DNA from: Brevibacillus brevis NBRC 100599
GTDB taxonomy: Bacteria > Bacillota > Bacilli > Brevibacillales > Brevibacillaceae
Assembly: GCF_000010165.1 (NCBI RefSeq)
Contig: NC_012491.1
Location: forward strand, 265,001-329,000
Length of the DNA stretch: 64,000 nucleotides
Direction of reading: 5' to 3'
The notes under the pieces were generated by a model. The model ran no database searches. It saw only the letters and a program-made list of their open reading frames with translations, and was not told the origin of the DNA. Positions within the stretch are counted from its first letter, which is position 1; each line of letters starts with the position of its first letter. Below, piece by piece: positions 8,181 to 16,118 of the stretch. The translations under genes and the position numbers were made by a program.

Positions 8181-10013
8181 ATGTGCGGAATCGTTGGATA
8201 TATTGGAAATAAACAAGCGCAAGACATCGTTATCGGAGGACTTCGCAAGCTGGAGTATCGCGGCTATGATTCAGCAGGGGTTGCTGTCGTGAATGAAAAC
8301 GGCTTGGATTACTCAAAAGCACAAGGCCGTCTGGCTGTTCTGGAAAGTCGTTTGGAGTCGAAGCCATTGACTGGTTCTATGGGAATCGGGCATACACGTT
8401 GGGCGACACACGGAAAACCGTCTGACGAGAACTCCCACCCACATACAGACGAGAAAGCGGCTTTTGCAGTCGTTCACAACGGGATTATCGAAAACTTCCT
8501 GCCATTGAAAGAAGAGCTGCTGGCAAAAGGCTACAAGTTTACCTCTGAGACAGATACCGAGGTTATCGCTCACTTGCTCGCTGACATGTACGATGGCGAT
8601 ATCGTTTCTACAGCGCGTCGTGCTGTACAACGTATGCGTGGTGCCTATGCATTGGGAATCATGACGGAGCACGAGCCAGATAAGCTGGTAGCGATTCGTT
8701 TGGCTAGTCCGTTGGTAGTTGGTGTGGGTCAAGGCGAGAGCTTTATCGGCTCGGATATCCCAGCTATTTTGGAGCATACACGTGACGTGTACATTTTGAA
8801 CGAAGGCGAAATGGCTGTGTTGACTCGCGATGGTGTGGAACTGATGAACGCAGAGACCGGTGAGAAAATCGAGCGGGAACTGTTCCATGTCGAGTGGGAT
8901 CTGGTACAAGCGGAAAAAGGCGGATATGATTCCTTCATGCTCAAGGAAATGCACGAGCAGCCTCAAGCTGTTCGCGATACCATGGGTGCCCGCATTGACG
9001 AGGAAAACAAGCGAGTGATTTTGCCTGAGCTGAAAATGAGCGATGCGGAACTGGCGACATATGATCGCATCTACATCGTGGCATGCGGTACTTCCATGCA
9101 CGCGGGTCTCGTCGGTAAGGATGTTATCGAAAAATGGACACGCGTACCTGTAGAGGTAGCAGTCGCTTCCGAGTTCCGTTACCGTGATCCGATCTACACA
9201 GACAAGACACTGATGATCGTTATCAGCCAATCCGGTGAGACAGCAGACACACTGGCTGCGCTGCGTGAGGCGAAAAAGAGCAACGTGAAGGTGTTGGCTA
9301 TCACCAACGTGGTAGGCAGCTCCGTAGCTCGTGAAGCTGACGAAGTGATCTTTACGTGGGCTGGTCCAGAGGTTGCGGTAGCATCTACGAAAGCATACAC
9401 CTCCCAAGTTGTTGCCCTGTACTTGTTCAGCCTGTATTTGGCTCAAGTAAAAGGCACCATGGCGGCTGCTGAGGTTGCTGAAGTGGTTGAGCACCTGAGC
9501 GAGATCCCTGGCAAAATCGCTTCCATGCTGAATAACGATGATCAAATTCGTCGCTTTGCAGAGGGCACGAAAGAGGTAAGCAGCCTGTTCTTCATCGGCC
9601 GCAGCCTCGACTATGCGGTATCGCTGGAAGGCTCTCTGAAGCTGAAAGAAATCTCTTACATTCACTCCGAGGCGTATCCAGCTGGTGAGCTGAAGCACGG
9701 TACTCTTGCGCTGATTGAAGATAATGTTCCAGTTGTAGCTTTGGCTACGCAACCAGACATCTACGAAAAAACGGTAAGCAACATCGTGGAAGTAAAAGCT
9801 CGCGGCGCTCATGTACTGGGCTTTGCGACTGAAGGCAACCACGACCTGGCGAAGAGTGTGGATGAGGTCATTTACATGCCAGCCACTCTGCCAATGCTCA
9901 CACCGATTCTGACCGTCATTCCATTGCAATTGCTTGCTTACTACGCTTCTGTCGCTCGCGGCCTCGATGTGGATAAACCACGGAACTTGGCGAAGAGTGT
10001 GACGGTTGAGTAG
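8181..10013 (+). CDS. glmS: Glutamine-fructose-6-phosphate aminotransferase GlmS
   Basis: A 610-residue cytoplasmic enzyme making glucosamine-6-phosphate from fructose-6-phosphate and glutamine. The N-terminal class II glutaminase starts MCGIVGYIG, with Cys as residue 2 becoming the N-terminal nucleophile after Met removal. Two SIS isomerase domains follow (for example CGTSMHAG and SQSGETADT), and the C-terminus ends in the conserved KPRNLAKSVTVE. The start at 8181 is fixed by the MCG motif. The last codons are the recognition sequence used by Tn7-type elements, and a Tn7-like island begins about 25 bp after the stop. Upstream control is by the ribozyme. Confidence 0.97.
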   Translation: MCGIVGYIGNKQAQDIVIGGLRKLEYRGYDSAGVAVVNENGLDYSKAQGRLAVLESRLESKPLTGSMGIGHTRWATHGKPSDENSHPHTDEKAAFAVVHNGIIENFLPLKEELLAKGYKFTSETDTEVIAHLLADMYDGDIVSTARRAVQRMRGAYALGIMTEHEPDKLVAIRLASPLVVGVGQGESFIGSDIPAILEHTRDVYILNEGEMAVLTRDGVELMNAETGEKIERELFHVEWDLVQAEKGGYDSFMLKEMHEQPQAVRDTMGARIDEENKRVILPELKMSDAELATYDRIYIVACGTSMHAGLVGKDVIEKWTRVPVEVAVASEFRYRDPIYTDKTLMIVISQSGETADTLAALREAKKSNVKVLAITNVVGSSVAREADEVIFTWAGPEVAVASTKAYTSQVVALYLFSLYLAQVKGTMAAAEVAEVVEHLSEIPGKIASMLNNDDQIRRFAEGTKEVSSLFFIGRSLDYAVSLEGSLKLKEISYIHSEAYPAGELKHGTLALIEDNVPVVALATQPDIYEKTVSNIVEVKARGAHVLGFATEGNHDLAKSVDEVIYMPATLPMLTPILTVIPLQLLAYYASVARGLDVDKPRNLAKSVTVE

Positions 10014-10033
10014 GGGTTGAAGGGTTAATAAGT

Positions 10034-10115
10034 CGAGTGATTCATTACAATAAAGTATTGTTCTGATCAATAAACTATTGTTCCAAGATGATTTCTAACA
10101 ATAAAGTTATGTTTT
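10034..10115 (+). repeat. attTn7 position with a degenerate Tn7-like right end
   Basis: CGAGT at 10034-10038 lies 21-25 bp after the glmS stop, where Tn7 inserts in other bacteria. The same pentamer follows the distal transposon end at 18212-18216. The next bases (TGATTCATTACAATAAAG) align without gaps to the proper element ends downstream, and AATAAAGTATTGTT-like units recur at about 10049, 10069 and 10100. This looks like an eroded right end with an altered core (TGTTCT instead of TAGACT). A single T lost between duplication and end would explain the overlap. Confidence 0.55.
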
Positions 10116-10183
10116 TTAGAAAATCACTGCTTATATTTAATTTTACCACCTGATTATAAGTAAAAGTGAAAATTGACGCCTGA

Positions 10184-10222
10184 AACCTGTTATGACAAAT
10201 CGTTGTCATAACAGGTTTTTTT
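10184..10222 (+). terminator. Strong terminator inside the left part of the island
   Basis: Perfect 15-bp stem aacctgttatgacaa/ttgtcataacaggtt with loop atcg and about seven T. It now probably ends glmS transcription, since the presumed native glmS terminator lies beyond the island at 18218. Confidence 0.92.
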
Positions 10223-10236
10223 GAACTTATTTATAT

Positions 10237-10326
10237 TGTTTACTGAAAGTAATGTATTAGACTCGAAAAATAAAGTGCTAGACTGAGAAAATATAGTTAT
10301 AGACTAAGCAAATAAAGATTTAGACT
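10237..10326 (+). repeat. R-type transposon end, four 21-bp TnsB-like sites
   Basis: After TGTTTACTGAAAG, the core TAGACT begins at 10258, 10279, 10300 and 10321, exactly 21 bp apart, each preceded by a gaaaaataaag-like tract. Overlapping sites with this spacing are the hallmark of a Tn7 right end. The first core starts 21 bp from the terminus, as in the nested element. Confidence 0.85.
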
Positions 10327-10443
10327 TAATGCCGATCATTAGGCTAACTGGTAGTTTAGTTTTAATCGTTCTCTACAGGTCATTGCTTTTTTCATTTTGT
10401 TATTATTATAAACAGAACATTACAAAAAAGGGTGTCTCTCTGA

Positions 10444-10572
10444 ATGGCCAGAACACTAAATGATAGTTTAATAGAGGCAGACATCGTTTCGTTGCAGTTG
10501 GCGATGGAATCAGGCGAGTTATCGTCAGCGGCTTGCGTTAGCTGGTATTTGGAGCGGATCGAACGACTCTAA
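10444..10572 (+). pseudogene. N-terminal fragment of an amidase
   Basis: 42 codons (MARTLNDSLIEADIVSLQLA...) matching the start of amidase-signature enzymes, with the usual pattern of a short helix, LQ-x-AM-x-SGELSS and a Y-L-x-RIERL helix. It stops at 10572, before any catalytic residue, directly abutting the Crp-type fragment. It is a deletion junction rather than a small gene; no good ribosome site is present. Confidence 0.6.
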
Positions 10573-10776
10573 TTGTTGCTACGGAAAACGAATACCAATT
10601 CAGAAGCCCCTTTGTATGCTACTCATGAGGTATTGTCTTTGGAATTAGGTACGGCAAGAGAAGTGGTAAGCAGGATACTGAAGGAATTTGAAAGGCTTGG
10701 ATGGATTAAATTGGGGCGAGGAAAAATTTATTTACTACAGCGCTCTGAGCTTGAACAGTTGGCTCAAGTAAAGTGA
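10573..10776 (+). pseudogene. C-terminal fragment of a Crp/Fnr-family regulator
   Basis: 67 codons from a TTG, carrying the winged helix-turn-helix of Crp/Fnr proteins: the recognition helix region LGTAREVVSRILKEFERLGW, then a wing GRGKIYLL. The cyclic-nucleotide-type sensor domain of about 150 residues is missing. It begins exactly at the amidase fragment's stop codon, so it marks the other side of the same deletion junction. Loss of the sensor makes it non-functional in the usual sense. Confidence 0.75.
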
Positions 10777-10835
10777 TTATGTCACAGAAGCGGATCGTTT
10801 TCATCCCTTATAATGACCACAGGAGGGATGAAAAC

Positions 10836-11030
10836 ATGAAAAACGTCGGATATTTGGATCGTACTATACGATTCATAATTGGAATTGTTCTATTATCGAT
10901 GCTTGTATTGGTCGAAGGAACATGGAAATACGCAGGACTAATAGGCATTCCATTAATACTGACTGGTCTGCTAGGTACCTGCATCGTCTATCGGATTCTT
11001 GGTGTCCGCACATGCTCTACCAAACCGTGA
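10836..11030 (+). CDS. DUF2892 inner-membrane protein
   Basis: A 64-residue protein, MKNVGYLDRTIRFIIGIVLL..., with two membrane segments and the conserved opening MKxNVGxxDRxxR of the DUF2892 (YgaP-like) family, often found next to rhodaneses and thiol-redox genes. The start at 10836 follows a strong aggaggg; an in-frame reading from 10773 lacks a ribosome site. It ends 19 bp before the AhpD-like gene, so the two probably form a unit. The precise function of this family is unknown. Confidence 0.8.
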   Translation: MKNVGYLDRTIRFIIGIVLLSMLVLVEGTWKYAGLIGIPLILTGLLGTCIVYRILGVRTCSTKP

Positions 11031-11049
11031 TAAGAAGGAGATGAATGAT

Positions 11050-11430
11050 ATGAAAACCTATCTTTCCCCAGCTAATCTACAACGGATTCCGGAATTAATA
11101 AAATTAAGTCCCGAAGCGGCTGCTTCTTATTTGGATTTCGAGCACCAAGTTTATCAAACAGCAAATACATTACCGCAGAAGACAAAAGAATTACTTGCCG
11201 TAACAGTTGCTCACGTAACGGGATGTCCCTATTGCATCGACGTTCATGTGAAAAAATATAAGGCTTTAGGAGGTACCATGGAAGAGATAATGGAAGCCCT
11301 TCTTGTTGCGGCATCAACCCGAGCTGGAGCCATTCTCAGCCACGGAGTTAACGCTCTGATATCCTACGAAGAAGGGGAGGAAAATGCGCCTCAAAAGGGA
11401 TCTAATGAAGGAATTAAGTGCTTTTGCTAA
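11050..11430 (+). CDS. AhpD-like carboxymuconolactone decarboxylase-family protein
   Basis: A 126-residue protein with the CMD/AhpD core: KTKELLAVTVAHVTGCPYCIDVH contains the redox pair C-x2-C followed by the proton-relay histidine, and the helix TMEEIMEALLVAASTRAGA follows. Such proteins act as thiol-dependent peroxidase partners or protect against reactive electrophiles. The C-terminus adds a Cys pair (KCFC). ATG at 11050 is preferred because agaaggag ends 9 bases before it; the ATG at 11041 touches that site. Confidence 0.82.
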   Translation: MKTYLSPANLQRIPELIKLSPEAAASYLDFEHQVYQTANTLPQKTKELLAVTVAHVTGCPYCIDVHVKKYKALGGTMEEIMEALLVAASTRAGAILSHGVNALISYEEGEENAPQKGSNEGIKCFC

Positions 11431-11577
11431 GAGTATAGTATCCATCTTAGTAGAAGGGACCTTGGTCAAGGATCTTAGTAGTTTTTAAGAGTAGAACCAC
11501 AAGGTCTTTCAAAGAAAAGGACGACCGAACACAGGAACAAACGGAACTCATGGCGCTGTGTAAGGAAAATTAACGAT
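11431..11577. other. Non-coding or decayed stretch before the IS3 remnant
   Basis: No intact reading frame and no convincing terminator. A possible decayed upstream part of an IS3-type element lies around 11500-11570 (aaggacgaccgaacacagg), but I cannot assign it. Confidence 0.4.
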
Positions 11578-11811
11578 TGATGACGTCATCCGTATATTTA
11601 AAATCAAACGTTCGCTGAGCATGAAAGGCTACCCTTACGACAATGCAGTCGCAGAAGCGACTTTTAAGCTGATCAAAACGGAGTTTGTAAAGAATCGAAG
11701 GTTTGAGTCACCAACATAGTTGAAACAAGAATTAGGGGCATACGTAAAATGGTTTAACGGTAAGCGCAAATTAGCCCCGCTAAGAAAAAATGGTGAGGGC
11801 TATTTCTTCTA
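11578..11811 (+). pseudogene. IS3-family transposase (orfB) C-terminal remnant
   Basis: The forward frame reads RIFKIKRSLSMKGYPYDNAV then AEATFKLIKTEFV, a stop after ESPT, then LKQELGAYVKWFNGKRKLA. This is the last third of the DDE integrase of IS3/IS150-type elements, including the conserved YDNA-x-AE block with the catalytic Glu and the final Y-x-x-x-x-N-x-x-R/K-L region. The internal stop and missing N-terminus show it is dead. It abuts the IS66 gene end. Confidence 0.8.
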
Positions 11812-12487
11812 GGACTAGGATTTCGTGATGTGACAAACATCTGGTAATGACGTCGACCATGGAAGGAAACGGTCCAACTCTTCTCCGTTCTTCACATCAG
11901 ATAATTGGGGTATTTGTTCAAACAGATAGTTCAGATATTGGAAGGGATTTAGTTGGTTCTCTTTCGCTGTCTCAAGTAAGCTATAGATGATTGCACTGGC
12001 TTTTGCACCGCGAGGTGAATTTGCAAACAACCAGTTTTTTCTTCCAATGACAAAGGGTTTTATGGACCTTTCACTTCGGTTGTTATCCATCTCCAGACGT
12101 CCGTCTTCTAGAAAGGAAGTCAGTTTCTCCCACTGATTTAAGCTGTAGGCAATGGCTTGACCAACTGCGCTTTTAGGTAGGGTACGGGCTCTTTGCTGGC
12201 AAAGCCATACCAAATAAGCATCCAAAATGGGCTTGCTCCGCTCTTTTCGGATGGCATACCGCTCTTCCGTTGAAGGTAGGACTTTTAGTGCTTCGTCAAA
12301 CTTTCGGCGAGCATGTGCCCAACACCCAACAAGTGTCGTATTGGCTACCTTGTGGTATCCCACATAGCCATCCACGTGGAGATACCCATGAAAGCCTTGT
12401 AGATAATCACGGGGATGCTCACCGCCACGAGTCCGTTTATAGTCAAATAAGACAATGGGTGGACCCATTCGTCCCGTTCGATACAGC

Positions 12488-12576
12488 TGTTAAAAGAAAA
12501 TAAACCATTAGACTGAAAAATAAAGTGTTAGACTAGGAAAATAAAGTTGTAGACTGAGAAAATATAGTATTAGACC
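12488..12576 (+). repeat. R-type end of the mini-element
   Basis: TAGACT or TAGACC cores at 12509, 12529, 12550 and 12571, each preceded by gaaaataaag-like sequence; the first core is 21 bp from the terminus, as in the end at 10237. Confidence 0.88.
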
Positions 12577-12675
12577 GGGAACGGAATTAAGCTAACGGGC
12601 AGAAGAGCTGAATAAATATGTTAAAATTGGATTGTGGAAAGCTTATTTCGCCTATTCAAAGGGAGATAGTAGAAA

Positions 12676-13089
12676 ATGCAAAGTGCCCAACAGGTGCTAA
12701 CAAGTTATTTTCAAGCATTAGGAAGCAAACAGATCGATAAAGTGATCGAATTGATTCATGATGAAGCAAAATTTATTATTCTTAAAAAAGAGCCCTCTAA
12801 TAAAATTCCTTTATACGGCACATTTCATGGAAAAGAAGGGGTTAGAAATTATTTAAACTTATTAGAAAAGTCAGAACAAATAGAGGGGTTTGTCCTCCAC
12901 AAACTCATCGGTAATGAGGAAGCTGCGTGTGCATGGGGGAATTTCCGCATCAAGGTTAATGTAACCGGGAAAGTATTCGAGAGTGATTGGGCAATTATTT
13001 GCGAAGTAGAACAGGAGAAGATAAGGTTTTTTCAAATCTTCGAAGATACGGCTGCACTAGAAGAAGCATTCGATTTAAGAGACCGTTGA
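12676..13089 (+). CDS. SnoaL-like (NTF2-fold) protein carried by the mini-element
   Basis: A 137-residue protein starting MQSAQQVLTSYFQALGSKQI, with the N-terminal helix, FHGKEGVRNYL segment and curved-sheet pattern (ACAWGNFRIKV, DWAIICEVEQEKIRFFQIFED) of SnoaL-like proteins. This fold covers small-molecule isomerases, hydrolases and binding proteins, so no reaction can be named. aaagggag lies about 10 bases before the ATG. It is AT-rich and is the only gene between the transposon ends, so it is true cargo. Possible roles include detoxification; this is inference only. Confidence 0.8.
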   Translation: MQSAQQVLTSYFQALGSKQIDKVIELIHDEAKFIILKKEPSNKIPLYGTFHGKEGVRNYLNLLEKSEQIEGFVLHKLIGNEEAACAWGNFRIKVNVTGKVFESDWAIICEVEQEKIRFFQIFEDTAALEEAFDLRDR

Positions 13090-13212
13090 AAGTTAGTGCG
13101 CCTGTACAGCACTATGCTGAGCAATCATACGAAAACATAGGTTATTGGCCGGCAACATAGTTAAGTAATGCGTTCAACTAACTGGGAACGTTAGTTGAAC
13201 GACACCAGCGGA

Positions 13213-13362
13213 AGTCTAAGACTTTATTTTTCAAGTCTTGGTCCGCCGCTGTTTCTTTTAATGGATCAGTCTAAAACTCATTTTTCAAAAGCTGACGATT
13301 TTTCAATTCAAAAATAGCGTCAAATCAACGATTCCAGTCTAATTCTTTATTTTCATCGAACA
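13213..13362 (-). repeat. L-type end of the mini-element
   Basis: Inverted cores AGTCTA at 13213, 13268 and 13336, spaced 55 and 68 bp, with the outer core ending 21 bp from the terminus. The distances are identical in the island's end at 18062-18211. Confidence 0.88.
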
Positions 13363-13835
13363 ACAGCCACATATAGGACTGTGTTTGTGGAGCTTTCCCC
13401 TGGTTCACGAAGGACTTGTAGCGTGGTTTCATCCGCATAAAGGACATCCTGACGTAACAGGTGTACACGCATCCTCTCTACAAGGTGAGACAGCCACTTT
13501 TCAGCTCCATAGATCATCCAATCGGCAAGAGTCTGTCGTGAGAGAGGAAGACCTAAGCGAGCAAACTGCTGCTCCTGCCGATACAAGGGCTGACTCTCTA
13601 CGTACTTTTGGCACATAACATGTGCCAAAATAGAGGGAGAAGCGAAGCTACCCGGATAGACAGGTCGGGGCATCGGTGCTGTTACAACAGGCGTATGAAC
13701 ATCTTCACGTTCGCAATGACGACAGGCATAGACTTGACGCACATGACGCACAACTTTCACTTGTGCGGGGATAATCTCTATTTCACTTCGTGTCTCCGTA
13801 CTCATTTCATGTAGTGCGCCACCACAGCTTGAGGC

Positions 13836-13932
13836 GATCTTGGAGCAATCGCAGGGTTTCGCAGATTCCCAAGTGCAAACGGCCCAGGACAGCGAAAAAA
13901 AGGCGTGGCGCGTCGCCGGCGCTTTCGGCGGT
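13836..13932 (+). pseudogene. VirB8-like N-terminal fragment
   Basis: About 30 codons read LEQSQGFADSQ then VQTAQDSEKKAWRVAGA and FGGIALL. A short acidic N-terminus ending in S-E-K-x-AW and a membrane helix is typical of VirB8/TrbF proteins, the periplasmic assembly factor of type IV secretion. It lacks both ends and joins head-on to the VirB11 fragment. Confidence 0.5.
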
Positions 13933-13938
13933 ATCGCC

Positions 13939-14148
13939 CTACTCCTGACCAAGACACCATTCCTGCGTGATCGCTGGTATCTGGTGCGTCGTCCAGCCGT
14001 CCGGTCCCTCGGTAAGCACTTCGCCAGGACCGTTGATAACGAACTCCGTCAACGTCTTATCGTCCAAGAACGGCCGCAACGGCGCCAGTTGTAAATCGAT
14101 CGTGGAAGGCGATGTTTTCAATTCCACCGCCTCAGAACGAGCATTCAT
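13939..14148 (-). pseudogene. VirB11-like ATPase, N-terminal fragment
   Basis: From ATG at 14148 the frame reads MNARSEAVELK and then LAPLRPFLDDKTLTEFVING and PGEVLTEGPDGW, the conserved N-terminal domain of VirB11/TrbB traffic ATPases. No Walker motifs follow; the frame ends after QEWCLGQE. Its start overlaps the stop of the VirB10 fragment (TGATG), the natural virB10-virB11 arrangement in conjugative plasmids. Confidence 0.8.
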
Positions 14149-15022
14149 CAAAGTTTCTCCTTGAGTCCGTACACACCCCGGAAATCGAGATCGCGGGCGA
14201 CGTAGATGTTGACCGTAGCGCCCTGGTGTTTCCGCAAAGTCGGCGGGGGGATATCGGCCGTGAGCTTGAGCACGTCGCCCATGACCGATTGCGTGCCTTG
14301 GATCGTGTTCGGGAAGGCAAGGACGGTGTTGTTGCCCGAACCACTTCCCTTGGTCTGACTTGCGGCGAGCGCCGAACCAACGTCATCGATCAAGCTGAGC
14401 ATGATTGCACTACCGAATCGCTCCCAAAAATGCGTGTCGACCTGGCCGCTAATCCCCGATCGGCCCAGCTCGTCAGCAGCCGGCGATGCCAGGTTGATGA
14501 CGACACCGTTTGGCGTCTTGGCGCGGGTCCACAGCAAGAACGCACGGCTTTGGCCGTTCACCAGAGCACGCTGCATTTCACCTGTGTACACCGTACCTTT
14601 TTCCAATAGGACGACGGCGCCGTTGTCGCTGTACGCGTCTTGCGCCTGCAGGCACGACACCATGCCCGGCAACGTCGTGTCGATTGCTTCCGGCATCGTG
14701 CATTCGACGTGCGCAGCTTGCGCGATCAGGTAATTTCGATCGGTAAGCAACGCAGCCCGCGCACCGGGCAGATAAGATCCCTGCAGCCGTTCAGACAGTC
14801 TATCACCCGATCGAGCCGCACCATCGCCGGAGCTTCAAGGCGCCGATTAAAGACTTTCTCTGCAGGCGTAAGCGGCCGTGGTTGCTGCGCACCAGGTGGA
14901 GGCGGCGCCGGCGGCGCACCGTCAGCACCGACCGAAGTCGTTGCCACTGTCTGGCCCGCTGGCGTCGACGGAGGTGGTTGCGGAGGTGGAGGCGGCACGG
15001 TCAACGGCGGTAATACGCTAAC
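14148..15022 (-). pseudogene. VirB10-like type IV secretion protein, truncated and frameshifted
   Basis: The C-terminal domain (LLTDRNYLIAQ, VLLEKGTVYTGEMQRALVNG, SPAADELGRSGISG, HFWERFGSAIMLSLIDD) is diagnostic of VirB10/TrbI, the core protein spanning both membranes in conjugation systems. The proline-rich linker (PPLTVPPPPPQPPPSTP, about 14960-15020) lies upstream in a different frame; the two join only through a shift near 14800. The cytoplasmic start and anchor are missing. The inverted copy at 16119-16383 has the same shift, so that mutation preceded the duplication. Confidence 0.85.
14662..14926 (+). repeat. 265-bp inverted repeat, left copy (VirB10 segment)
   Basis: The reverse complement of 16119-16383 with one difference seen (tctatcaccc against tccatcaccc). 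The two copies flank the KorA fragment and the small membrane protein. Confidence 0.92.
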
Positions 15023-15270
15023 CATTTTGGGAGTTCGCGACGATCCGCCCCTACTTGAAGCGCCTGAAAGAACGAAATATTCAGGTGATTTACGAACACC
15101 TGGTCGACGGTCGACAACAAACTGAACTTGCCGACGAACTAGGCATCACGAAGAAGGCGGTAAGCCAGATGGTCAGCAAGGTATGGGCGCTGCACATCGA
15201 GCACGGCGAACGGCCGGACGGTTGGACAAGTATTAGCGTCACTCTGGGCGCTGCGCACACTACGCCTTAG
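15023..15270 (+). pseudogene. KorA/TrfB-type plasmid repressor fragment
   Basis: The frame reads RPYLKRLKERNIQVIYEHLV, DGRQQTELADELGITKKAVS and QMVSKVWALHIE, then PDGWTSISVTL. The helix-turn-helix with AVSQ-x-V-x-x-VW, followed by a P-x-GW and beta strand, matches the TrfB/KorA repressors of IncP-type plasmids, which shut off transfer and replication operons. The N-terminus is not defined (first possible start TTG at 15055) and the gene may be fused to foreign sequence at about 15023. Confidence 0.7.
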
Positions 15271-15597
15271 AACGACTAACAAAACCCCTAGTTGCTCTGC
15301 AGGCAACAGCCGAGTACACTGAGCCGTGCCGACCGTCCGCAATCGGCCAGAAGCGGCCCTTCGCCCGACCGAATTTTTGACAGCTGACAGGGACTGGAGT
15401 GATATGAAGACTGCGTTTGTAATATTTTTACTTTCGGTCCAGTCGAGCGACTCCAGCAACACTGAGGCCTCTGCTACACCGATATCATTCGACACCGCTC
15501 AGTTCTATTACGGTTGCGCCGACAGATGCGATTAGAAATAATAATAGAAAACTTGCCTTTTGCTTCTCTAATTGATGGAGCAAGAAAGGAGCACTCA
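15271..15597. other. Foreign intergenic sequence
   Basis: 327 bp between the KorA fragment and the small membrane gene. Short frames exist but none has a recognisable domain or a good ribosome site. I see no assignable feature. Confidence 0.4.
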
Positions 15598-15978
15598 GTG
15601 GGATACGTGGTTTCTGCAATGCTGGTGGTAGCCGGAGTCATTCATCTATTGCCATTGTCTGGGGTTCTTGGAAGTGAGCGCCTTGCTTCCCTATATGGCT
15701 TGCCCTTCAACGAGCCAAATCTTGCAATCCTTATGCGTCATCGCGCGGTTCTTTTCGGGCTTATTGGGAGCTTCTTGCTGTTTTCTGCCTTCCAACCCGC
15801 ACTTCAATCAATTGCCATTGTTGGAGGGATCATTAGCGTTGTTTCGTTCCTCTATCTTGCCTGGGCAGTAGGAAGCTACAACCCACAAATTGGTCGGGTC
15901 TTCCTCGTAGATGTTATAGTCCTGATTTGCCTTGTTGTCGGCGCAATCGCTCATGTTTATATGCTGCGTAAAAGCTGA
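15598..15978 (+). CDS. Small four-helix membrane protein of unknown function
   Basis: 126 residues from GTG at 15598 (aaaggag 6 bases upstream), starting MGYVVSAMLVVAGVIHLLP, with four hydrophobic helices and conserved-looking polar stretches (GLPFNEPNLAILMRHRAVLF, VGSYNPQIGRVFLVD). It resembles a family of small proteobacterial membrane proteins that public annotations sometimes mislabel as phosphopantetheine adenylyltransferase; no enzyme motif is present. Base composition is closer to gammaproteobacteria than to the host. It lies between the inverted VirB10 copies. Confidence 0.65.
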   Translation: MGYVVSAMLVVAGVIHLLPLSGVLGSERLASLYGLPFNEPNLAILMRHRAVLFGLIGSFLLFSAFQPALQSIAIVGGIISVVSFLYLAWAVGSYNPQIGRVFLVDVIVLICLVVGAIAHVYMLRKS

Positions 15979-16118
15979 CTGCAGCGTGTGAAATGGTGAG
16001 GAATAACTCTCAGCTCAACACTTCGACACTGCGTTTCAACATAGGCGGTTGACAGCAATCCGTTTGGGTATCGAACGTCTGCTTCGGGTCGACAGCGGAC
16101 GTACACAGCCGTGCTTTG

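Larger units (their letters stand above)
12488..13362. mobile_element. 875-bp Tn7-like mini-element with one cargo gene
   Basis: Starts TGTTAAAAGAAAATAAA and ends with the inverse of TGTTCGATGAAAATAAA; flanked by perfect 5-bp duplications ACAGC (12483-12487 and 13363-13367). Removing it rebuilds the IS66 gene, which proves a transposition event. The left end has four cores at 20-21-bp spacing; the right end has three inverted cores 55 and 68 bp apart, as in the large island. It encodes only a SnoaL-like protein, so it must have been moved by transposition proteins supplied in trans. Confidence 0.92.
11815..13835 (-). pseudogene. IS66-family transposase, truncated and interrupted
   Basis: Two blocks of one minus-strand gene. 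Block 1 (13835-13368) carries the middle region, with CGGALHEMSTE, a zinc-type VYACRHCE and YADETTLQVL. Block 2 (12487-11815) carries the catalytic C-terminal half, with HVDGYVGYH, CWAHARRKF and MDNNRSERSIKPF, ending normally. Removing 12488-13362 and one copy of ACAGC restores the family sequence YMWLYRTGRMGPP exactly. The N-terminus is lost at the junction near 13835. A further one-base frameshift lies at the CCCC run 13397-13400 (extra G on the coding strand). Confidence 0.92.

Noticed and set aside
8313-10070. A 585-codon minus-strand frame opposite glmS
   Set aside because: Antisense shadow of a strongly conserved coding gene; no ribosome site, no recognisable domains.
10237-10326. CRISPR array, because of regular spacing of short repeats
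   Set aside because: Period is 21 bp with a 6-bp core and no spacer-sized unique segments; the pattern and inverted partner mark transposon ends.
14401-14750. Plus-strand frames opposite the VirB10 fragment
   Set aside because: Shadows in GC-rich DNA; the minus frame shows clear VirB10 motifs.
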